In this document: positions 31,810-37,966 of the stretch, in pieces
How positions within the stretch are numbered: the first letter of the stretch is position 1
Layout: each line of letters begins with the position of its first letter
Assembly: GCA_946546925.1 (NCBI GenBank)
Contig: CAMNOS010000011.1
Location: forward strand, 1 to 37,966
Source: an uncultured Butyrivibrio sp.
GTDB lineage: Bacteria; Bacillota; Clostridia; Lachnospirales; Lachnospiraceae
DNA: 37,966 nt
Direction of reading: 5' to 3'
Program-made: the position numbers and the translations under genes
The notes under the pieces: generated by a model
Databases searched by the model: none
Seen by the model: the letters and a program-made list of their open reading frames with translations, nothing else
What the model was told of the DNA's origin: nothing

Positions 31810-32592
31810 CTATTTTCCGTATACCTCTATCTGAGTAAGTGCCGGGAAGGGACTTGGGTCGTCTGCCTTAATGAGGTTTCCGAGTTTGATCCACTCTACG
31901 CCCTGTCTCTTAATGTCAAGGACATGAGGCTCCTGAACCTTTTTGTCCATTTCCACCGTCTCAGAGCTTCCATCAGAGAAAGTAAAGGTCCCTTTGATCC
32001 ACCAGTTATCATGGGGAAAGTCTGCCCTTGTGTAGAGAACTATCCTGTCGAAATCGACTTTTCTCCCAAAATCAATTGTAATCTCGGCGTCGTCCTGTCT
32101 GTTGATGCCCCAGGATTCATAGGGCCATTCCCCGTGAGAAAGCGTGCAGATGTTACCATCGATGGCATTTCTTGCGGCAAACACCGCTTCACCTCTGGTC
32201 TCAACATTGGCGCTGGCGTGGGGATACACGCCACTTACCTCGTGCTGGTCAAAGGGGTTGAGGGCGATGTTCCTATAGGCCCCTATCTCATAGTCCCGGG
32301 CATACCTTATGGTCACCACATGTCTGTTGCCCCAAAACGCCAGAGGGTTGTAGCTGGTCTTCTTCTCATAGAAGGGCACAGTATAAAGAACTGTCTCTTC
32401 TTTTATAAGAACAAGCGAGGACTCGATGGCAGCATCCACCTTCACCATATAGAACCGGCCGCTCTCCAGACCTGAGAACTCTATGATATCGCCTTTTCTG
32501 TATTCTCCATCCCAGGCAAGAACCGCCTCATCGGATCCTTTTGCCTCTGCTTTCGGGACATGGTCCCAGTCATTGTACACTGTAATCTTCAT
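31810..32592 (-). CDS. Carbohydrate-binding protein with C-terminal F5/8 type C-like domain
   Basis: This is a 260-residue protein without a signal peptide. The C-terminal half (about 120-258) has the features of a discoidin-like (F5/8 type C) carbohydrate-binding fold. There is an Ala-Xaa-Asn-Ala-Ile-Asp-Gly opening, a Trp-Gly-Ile-Asn stretch, Ile-Thr-Ile-Asp-Phe-Gly with Val-Asp-Phe-Asp-Arg-Ile-Val-Leu, and a closing Leu-Thr-Gln-Ile-Glu-Val-Tyr-Gly. The N-terminal half looks like another small beta domain. It is the last gene of the uronide operon and starts right after structured repeat B, with GGAGGAG before the ATG. Being cytoplasmic, it may hold oligosaccharides for the enzymes or have hydrolytic activity of its own. 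The function is inferred from fold and context only. Confidence 0.7.
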   Translation of the reverse strand: MKITVYNDWDHVPKAEAKGSDEAVLAWDGEYRKGDIIEFSGLESGRFYMVKVDAAIESSLVLIKEETVLYTVPFYEKKTSYNPLAFWGNRHVVTIRYARDYEIGAYRNIALNPFDQHEVSGVYPHASANVETRGEAVFAARNAIDGNICTLSHGEWPYESWGINRQDDAEITIDFGRKVDFDRIVLYTRADFPHDNWWIKGTFTFSDGSSETVEMDKKVQEPHVLDIKRQGVEWIKLGNLIKADDPSPFPALTQIEVYGK

Positions 32593-32606
32593 ACTTGCTC
32601 CTCCAA

Positions 32607-32759
32607 TTTAGTCCGGGCGGGGAAGCAACAGTTTGTCTGCTTGGGACGCTCTCGCTCCTCTCGACTGGCAGCGGTACCGGGCTCGAAAGGACCTCGCCTG
32701 GTACCGGCCGTCTCAAAGGCCCTGCGCAGGACAAACTGTTGCTTCCCCGCCCTCACTCA
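32607..32759 (-). repeat. Structured repeat element, copy B (uronide operon)
   Basis: End boxes TTTAGTCCG (32607-32615) and CTCACTCA (32752-32759, plus strand) match those of copy A. Arms 32615-32637 and 32730-32752 are perfectly complementary over 23 bp, although their sequence is unrelated to the arms of copy A. The core 32640-32723 is about 87% identical to copy A. Helices in the core hold in both copies; the CGGTACC/GGTACCG helix has C-G where A has T-A, and the capping tetraloop is GAGA here and GAAA in A. It ends three bases before the ribosome site of the next gene. There is no U-tract. Confidence 0.75.
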
Positions 32760-32808
32760 CATATGTGATTAGTTCAATATGGCTATTTAACTTTCATCCC
32801 CGTGAGCC

Positions 32809-34851
32809 TTACAGGCTCAGCCTTGCTTCAATGCCATAAAAGTCGATGGTTTTTATTTCGCCGCTCTTTAAGTAGATCTGCACCGGGCCGTAGCCGCCGC
32901 ACCCCTGAGGGTCGGTGTACTCGATGTGCTCTATCGGGAAGAGCTCATCATCTGAGAAGTCGTCAAAAGACTCCCTGGTTAGAGTCTGTGATATCAGGTA
33001 GTAGGGCTCGTAGCCGTACTGCTTGTTGCGGTCGGTAACAGCATACAGAACGATGGACTTTTCGCTGTCAGGGTTCGTGCCCGTGCTGTCAATCCTCTGG
33101 ATAGCACTCCAGCCGTCAAATATTGTGAAGGCCAGCTGCTTTTCTTTTCCCGTGTGGTCTCTGCCCTTCAGGATGGCTGCCTTGCAAGGGCCCTGTTCAC
33201 GGTAAGTTACAGTTGTGCCGTTGTCCGGGAAGCCGAAGGTTCCAAGTGTTATCCTTGCAGGGCGCCTGTAGAACCTTATCTTGTCGACCCTCATGATGCC
33301 GCAGGGAACAGCAAAGTCTGCCAGATTAATAGCCGTCTTCCAGTGAGTCTCGCACTCAGGCTCGAATTCAAAGAACTGTCTTCTGTAGAGGACGCCGTCC
33401 TTTTCACCCGCCCAGAAAGTCGCATTGGCTTTGACAACCAGATCCTCATCCGTGTACTTCACCACGTACTGCTGTGATTCCACATCTTCCGATACCGTTG
33501 CCTCCCAGGGGAACTTACTGTTAAACGTAAGCTTGGAATAGTTGTTCATGCCGTGCTCATCGCCCTTTGCCTTGAGTACCTTGCCGGTGCGAAGCTCCGT
33601 TATGCCGCTGCTGCCATGGTTGGAAAAACAAAGTCCCGGTCCGTCCAGGGTCGTTACCTTCACATCGCCTTCCTTCAGATTCTCCCAGCTTCCGCCATTT
33701 TCCCTGGCCGTCCAGAAGGGATGGTCTGCGGGAAGATGTAAGCACAGAAGCGCCTTAGCAAGCCAGAAGGGAGATTCAGCGCAGGAGTAGCTCTGAACAA
33801 GCGGAACAAATGGCCCGTAGAAACCCAGGGTCGGAACCCCGCTCCACAGGAAGTCATCCCTTGTAAAAAACTGCAAAAGTGATCCCGAACAGATTCTCCT
33901 TGCAAGCCCCGGATCAATTACAGAATTCGTCATCAGAAGATTGCCGTCAAAGGCGCTGGTTGCCGCATTCCTGTAGATGCAGCTCCTGCCCCACATATTT
34001 GTGAATCCGTCCCTGTCAAAAAAGTCGGGATAGGTCTTCATGAGCTCGTTGGAATTCTCCTCAAACCTTGCGGCAATGTACGGCTCCTTTTCGTAGCCGT
34101 ACCACAAATTCCACATGGCTGTGTACATATTGAAAGCCCAGCAGGAGTAGTAGTCAAAAGACTGCCCGTCCCGATACCAGCCATCGCCCACATAGTAGTT
34201 AAGGATATTCTGGGCGTGATCCCTCATTATGTCCTCATCGATCTCATAGCCGTTCATGTAGAGGAAGGCCATGTCCAGCATGTTAAAGAGCCGCCAGTTC
34301 TGGGGCACGGTGTTGGCATGGGCAAAGTCAGAAAGAAATGCTGCGATCCTGTCCTTCTCTTCTTTTGTATAAGTATCCCAGATTTCCTCCTTTGACATCC
34401 ACAGGCAGATGACCAGTGCTGCCGTCTCTACTGTCTGCTGATATGCGGAAAAGAGATTTCCCGAGTTGTCAGTCTTTTTCATGTCCGTGTAGTTGAGGAC
34501 ATAGTTCTTTTCCCCGGGGGTCACCGCGCAAAGGACCTGCTTCCTGTAGTAGTCCCTTACGTTGATGCCGTTCAGTGTCAGGTCCGGCTCTATGTGCACA
34601 AGAGGCGCCGAGATGAAAAAAGATCTCGCAAGCCCCTCGAAGATCTCTGCCTTGAAACGCCACTCGGGGTGGTCCTTCTGAGGATATGTCACCTCAGTCT
34701 CGTATCGCGGCATCACCACCGGGGCGTCAATACTCTCAAGGTTATCAAAAACGCCCTCAAGAAGATACCTGGCAGCCTCGATCCAGCTCTCCCTGGTCAT
34801 ACCGGTGTAAGGACTGAGCTCGTAGTCCAAATGTTTCGGTTCGAATTTCAT
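32809..34851 (-). CDS. DUF2264 protein, probable intracellular glycan-processing enzyme
   Basis: This 680-residue protein of the DUF2264 family has its best-conserved part at the N-terminus (about 10-370, an alpha/alpha-barrel-like helical region with many Trp, Tyr and Phe). A beta-rich C-terminal part follows. No signal peptide is visible. The family is found beside uronate and rhamnogalacturonan enzymes, but no activity is firmly established to my knowledge. Here it lies between the GH88 hydrolase and the carbohydrate-binding gene, 54 bases after GH88, with GGAGG before the ATG. A role in cutting or releasing saccharide units from imported oligosaccharides is inferred. Confidence 0.8.
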   Translation of the reverse strand: MKFEPKHLDYELSPYTGMTRESWIEAARYLLEGVFDNLESIDAPVVMPRYETEVTYPQKDHPEWRFKAEIFEGLARSFFISAPLVHIEPDLTLNGINVRDYYRKQVLCAVTPGEKNYVLNYTDMKKTDNSGNLFSAYQQTVETAALVICLWMSKEEIWDTYTKEEKDRIAAFLSDFAHANTVPQNWRLFNMLDMAFLYMNGYEIDEDIMRDHAQNILNYYVGDGWYRDGQSFDYYSCWAFNMYTAMWNLWYGYEKEPYIAARFEENSNELMKTYPDFFDRDGFTNMWGRSCIYRNAATSAFDGNLLMTNSVIDPGLARRICSGSLLQFFTRDDFLWSGVPTLGFYGPFVPLVQSYSCAESPFWLAKALLCLHLPADHPFWTARENGGSWENLKEGDVKVTTLDGPGLCFSNHGSSGITELRTGKVLKAKGDEHGMNNYSKLTFNSKFPWEATVSEDVESQQYVVKYTDEDLVVKANATFWAGEKDGVLYRRQFFEFEPECETHWKTAINLADFAVPCGIMRVDKIRFYRRPARITLGTFGFPDNGTTVTYREQGPCKAAILKGRDHTGKEKQLAFTIFDGWSAIQRIDSTGTNPDSEKSIVLYAVTDRNKQYGYEPYYLISQTLTRESFDDFSDDELFPIEHIEYTDPQGCGGYGPVQIYLKSGEIKTIDFYGIEARLSL

Positions 34852-34905
34852 ACTGTTTTCCTCCCTTAGGACGGTCTTTAAATCCAGAGTCTGCCTTACA
34901 GTGTC

Positions 34906-36045
34906 TCAGAAGATGGTAAGTGCCTTTCCGGCAAGCTTCATCACTGCTTCTATAAAATAGTAGTCACCGTAGATGATAGACATATTGTGGCCGTCGCCAT
35001 GGTAATCTACGGCGCAGTTGTTGAGCAGGTTGTCAGTCTCAAGCCCCCAGCTGATGCGCTTCTCATCGAGGGTCTTAAGAAGCCTTATTGCAGCGTCCAG
35101 GTACTTATCCGCTCCTTCCTCATCCCCAAGAAGATCAGCCAGTTCTATAAGCCCCGAGGCAGTTATTGCTGCTGCCGTTGAGTCCTCAAGATCCACATCA
35201 GCGGGCTGACGGTAATCAATGGGAACAAGCCAGGATTCAGGCATCGCTGACAGCACATAGTCTGCAATCTTCCTTGAAGTCTCAAGATATTTCCTGTCCC
35301 CTGTATAGCGGCAGCTAAGAGCAAATCCGTAGATTCCCCAGCTCTGCCCTCTGGTCCAGGAAGAGCCCACGCCGTAGCCCTGTCCTCCAAGGCTCTCTGT
35401 CATCTCCCCTGTGAAGGGATCGAATACCACGATATGGTTCACGGACCCGTCTTCCCTTACAAAGGTCTTCATGGCAGTGTCTGCATGGGCAACAGCCATC
35501 ACCTTAAACCTCGGGTCAGTGGTCTCCTCTGTAGCCCAGTATAATAATGGCAGGTTCATCATGCAGTCGATTATTGCATAGCCCCTTCTGTCCACGTTGT
35601 CCCAGTTATTCCAGGCGCGGATGAAGTTCCCTGCCGGGTTAAAGCGCCCTGCCATGTTGCCTGCTGCCAGCATTCCGCGATTGAGGGACTCTTTATTTTT
35701 CTCCAGCTTGTATCTGATAACCGAAGTTGGAAGCCACTTAAAACCGTTGTCATGGTCAAGTCCCTCGGAGATCATCAGGTTCCTGTCCAGCTTCTCCTCA
35801 ACTCCGATGGCCTCCTGTCTGAACATCTCATTGCCGGTGAGATTAAAGAGCTGCCACATCTCACCGCCCCAGAACCCGTTGGTCCACCAGGTTATCTCGC
35901 TCTCTGACTTATCGTCAAACCTTCCGTCCACCGTCGTGTACGGAATCCTGTCCCTGTTCCTCTCGGTGACGGGCACCATCTTATCCGTTATCTTTTTTAG
36001 GATAGCCTCTACCCACTTCTCCTCTTCCTGTGTAAGAATCCTCAT
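34906..36045 (-). CDS. GH88 unsaturated glucuronyl hydrolase
   Basis: GH88 enzymes remove the unsaturated uronic acid that polysaccharide lyases leave at the non-reducing end, by hydrating its double bond. The protein has 379 residues from the ATG at 36043-36045, preceded by GGAGGAG; the open frame further upstream overlaps the heparinase gene and is not needed. Family features are the Trp-Trp-Thr-Asn-Gly-Phe-Trp-Gly-Gly opening and an early Asp in Asp-His-Asp-Asn-Gly-Phe. The key Asp of Ile-Ile-Asp-Cys-Met-Met-Asn and the Ser-Trp-Thr-Arg-Gly-Gln-Ser-Trp motif are also present. No signal peptide, so it works inside the cell on imported oligosaccharides. It follows the heparinase-like gene by 49 bases. 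Confidence 0.9.
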   Translation of the reverse strand: MRILTQEEEKWVEAILKKITDKMVPVTERNRDRIPYTTVDGRFDDKSESEITWWTNGFWGGEMWQLFNLTGNEMFRQEAIGVEEKLDRNLMISEGLDHDNGFKWLPTSVIRYKLEKNKESLNRGMLAAGNMAGRFNPAGNFIRAWNNWDNVDRRGYAIIDCMMNLPLLYWATEETTDPRFKVMAVAHADTAMKTFVREDGSVNHIVVFDPFTGEMTESLGGQGYGVGSSWTRGQSWGIYGFALSCRYTGDRKYLETSRKIADYVLSAMPESWLVPIDYRQPADVDLEDSTAAAITASGLIELADLLGDEEGADKYLDAAIRLLKTLDEKRISWGLETDNLLNNCAVDYHGDGHNMSIIYGDYYFIEAVMKLAGKALTIF

Positions 36046-36094
36046 TGTTTTCTCCTCCCAAAATTTTGCCCTGTAAAAATACCTTCCAGCGTTC

Positions 36095-37966
36095 TCATGG
36101 ACCGATAAACATCCTGCATTTCCCGCCTTCATCCATAGCAAGCAGCACTCTGTACACCTCATGTTTCCATGCGACTAAAAGACGCGGGTCCGTGACCGCA
36201 TATTCCTCAATCTTCTGTACGGCAGCACCGCTTACGGTCACCTTCCCCACGTCTCCTAACTTAATGACTGCAGTATTGTTTCCGTAACCGTTCAGGAAAT
36301 GGTCACCGGCGATACCGCTCTCGCCAAAGGAAGTACCATCATTCATTGCAGAATTTACCTTCAGGCTATCGGATTGCTCCGCCGCCACAACCTCCGGCTT
36401 TTCACAGGTCATAAGGCTCAAAAGAGCTCTCGGCGCTCCTTCATACTCATCACTGACTGCTACGCCCCTGCCCTTTACAAGCTCTATCCTTCGCTTATAG
36501 CTCTTTATCTCCTCACAATTGTATGCCCCCGCGATATCCATTGATAGAGCAGGATTTTCACAAAGGTTGCATTTTACATCCCTTGCCGCAAACCTCTCCC
36601 CGTCGCTCTCCATGACTACAAGAGGTTCGTGGGCGTCGCAGGCAGGAGCACTTCCGGGAAAGCCCTCGTATCCTTCTCTGATAAAAGTAGGAAGGTTGTG
36701 GAACTGGGACTGCATCGTCCATATCTCATACCGGTCCTCAGAAAAGGTCTTTTTGGTGTATGTCTCAACGCCGAGATCTATTATCAGTGGCTTGCCATCC
36801 TTATAGACCGTAAACGATCCCACGTCGTTGTGGTTGTGGGAATCCGCGTTATTTCCTGCCTTCGCCGCAAGGACAAGGTGCTCATCCCTTGCGATCATGA
36901 GCCCCGTGCTCTCAAAGAAGCAGTCGTAAGGGGCAGTCTCTTTTCCCTCAAAGCATTCCATCTCATCGAAGGTAAATACCTGCATCACATGGTAAAAGAG
37001 ATTTATCTCATCTGTGATAAGCTTCTCCCGCGTGCTCCCCCTCTTAAAGTCCAGGGCAGCAAAGGCCGCAAGGGCTTCGTCTCCTGTAGTTTTTCCATAC
37101 AGATACTCCCTTGCACTGCGGCGCCCGCAGATGGGGCTGCAGTCCGCGAAGTTAAAGTAATAGCCCCCTGCAGCATGCATTTTGACGATATAATTTCCAA
37201 TATTCCTTATTATCGGGACCTGATAAATCTCTGCAAATGAGCCCTCGCTTCCGCCTCCGCCCAGAGCACTCTCCATGACAAACAGTGCCCCGAAAAGGCA
37301 CAGTCCCGCATGTGAGTAGTACTGTGCGCCTTCATTGCAGCACCCGTCATCCCCGTATTCATCAAGGAAATAGTCCAGTGATCCTGCTGCCTTTTTAATG
37401 AGTCCGATCTTCTCTTCCCGTGAAAAGAAATCCTCAGGTCTCGTGAGCGCAGCGATAAGCACATTCTGTGTTATCCACGGTGTCCAGTTGCACATGGGCT
37501 CCTTTCCGTTGCCCATCCACCAGAAGTGCTCAATAAAATAGGGCTTAAAGATCCTCTCCTTAAGCCTGTCGTCTACATATTCCGATATGTAGGGACTTAT
37601 CTTTTTAAAGACAGGCCGAAGAAGATATTCCGCCATCGCCACAAAGGCACCGGTCTCCGCATCAAAAAGATCGATGATTGGGCGGCCGGTATCAGGCAGA
37701 TACTCCTGGGGCGTATCCCTTATATAGCTGTTGTGAGCGGGAAGGCACCAGGTGCTCTCCTCAAGGATCAGGTACAGACCGTCAAGTATATCATCCGTAA
37801 ACCGCCCCTTGTTCTCCACGCACTCTGCTATTATAAGAGCTGCGAGCTTTCTTCTTCTCGGGAAATACTTATCCTCAAATTTGAGCCTGTTTCCGCTCTT
37901 TGAAAACTCCGTAAAATCAGAGATAAGAAGCTGGGTCCAAGGCGCCTTCTGCGCCTCTTCTCCAGC
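36095..37966 (-). CDS. Heparinase II/III-family polysaccharide lyase (5' end cut by window)
   Basis: 623 codons are visible and the frame stays open to the window edge at 37966, so the start lies outside. An internal GTG at 37817-37819 is not the true start: the 49 upstream codons are family-like (Trp-Thr-Gln-Leu-Leu, Phe-Glu-Asp-Lys-Tyr-Phe-Pro-Arg-Arg-Arg). The N-terminal helical part has the Ser-Thr-Trp-Cys-Leu-Pro-Ala-His-Asn segment, and the C-terminal half has the Hepar_II_III signature Ser-His-Asn-His-Asn-Asp-Val-Gly-Ser-Phe. Lyases of this kind cleave uronate-containing chains (heparin, alginate, related glycans) by beta-elimination, making the unsaturated ends that GH88 then removes. 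The exact glycan is unknown. Confidence 0.88.
   Translation of the reverse strand, partial: AGEEAQKAPWTQLLISDFTEFSKSGNRLKFEDKYFPRRRKLAALIIAECVENKGRFTDDILDGLYLILEESTWCLPAHNSYIRDTPQEYLPDTGRPIIDLFDAETGAFVAMAEYLLRPVFKKISPYISEYVDDRLKERIFKPYFIEHFWWMGNGKEPMCNWTPWITQNVLIAALTRPEDFFSREEKIGLIKKAAGSLDYFLDEYGDDGCCNEGAQYYSHAGLCLFGALFVMESALGGGGSEGSFAEIYQVPIIRNIGNYIVKMHAAGGYYFNFADCSPICGRRSAREYLYGKTTGDEALAAFAALDFKRGSTREKLITDEINLFYHVMQVFTFDEMECFEGKETAPYDCFFESTGLMIARDEHLVLAAKAGNNADSHNHNDVGSFTVYKDGKPLIIDLGVETYTKKTFSEDRYEIWTMQSQFHNLPTFIREGYEGFPGSAPACDAHEPLVVMESDGERFAARDVKCNLCENPALSMDIAGAYNCEEIKSYKRRIELVKGRGVAVSDEYEGAPRALLSLMTCEKPEVVAAEQSDSLKVNSAMNDGTSFGESGIAGDHFLNGYGNNTAVIKLGDVGKVTVSGAAVQKIEEYAVTDPRLLVAWKHEVYRVLLAMDEGGKCRMFIGP

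Noticed and set aside
32560-32772. 70-codon plus-strand frame across repeat B
   Set aside because: Overlaps the start of the carbohydrate-binding gene and the repeat; the conservation between copies follows RNA pairing, not codons.
37817-37966. GTG at 37817-37819 as the start of the heparinase-like gene
   Set aside because: The frame stays open and family-like for 49 codons upstream to the window edge, so the gene is partial rather than starting there.

Overview
The window reads as chromosome from a Gram-positive, anaerobic gut or rumen clostridium, most likely a Lachnospiraceae member of the Butyrivibrio/Pseudobutyrivibrio kind. This is inferred from the gene order uvrC-hprK-glk-murB-rapZ-whiA-crh, clean AGGAGG-type ribosome sites, a giant propeller diguanylate cyclase and a uronate-oligosaccharide locus. 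Almost everything is on the minus strand; only mgtE and pyrG are clear plus-strand genes. No tRNA, rRNA, CRISPR array or intact transposase was seen.

Layout. 1-2.95 kb: a lipoprotein gene, divergent from a Mg2+ channel gene (mgtE) whose leader can fold over its own ribosome site. 2.96-7.33 kb: a minus-strand cluster with a Na+/phosphate symporter, a serine hydrolase, a Nudix hydrolase and an FNR-type Fe-S regulator. 7.48-12.19 kb: an acetyltransferase gene and a 1261-residue sensor diguanylate cyclase. 12.50-19.78 kb: the carbon-control and cell-wall operon uvrC, hprK, glk, murB, rapZ, whiA, crh. 19.90-25.39 kb: a mannitol-type PTS operon (mtlA, mtlR, mtlF, a zinc dehydrogenase and a second HPr). 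25.63-29.89 kb: a chemoreceptor and ftsH. 30.10-31.71 kb: pyrG. 31.81 kb to the end: an intracellular uronide-degradation operon (heparinase II/III-like, GH88, DUF2264, carbohydrate-binding protein), cut by the window edge.

How the genes fit together. HprK can phosphorylate HPr-like proteins on Ser46. The HPr-like protein of its own operon keeps Ser46 but has Glu where the PTS histidine should be. The HPr of the neighbouring mannitol operon keeps His15 but has lost Ser46. The two proteins look like a split of the catalytic and regulatory jobs of HPr.

The most novel signal is a two-copy structured element, at 14629-14786 (between murB and rapZ) and 32607-32759 (between the DUF2264 gene and the carbohydrate-binding gene). 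Each copy has conserved end boxes and an 84-nt core that is about 87% identical. The core is enclosed by 23-26-nt arms that differ completely between the copies yet pair within each copy. That is covariation expected of a structured RNA. I could not match it to a family I know.
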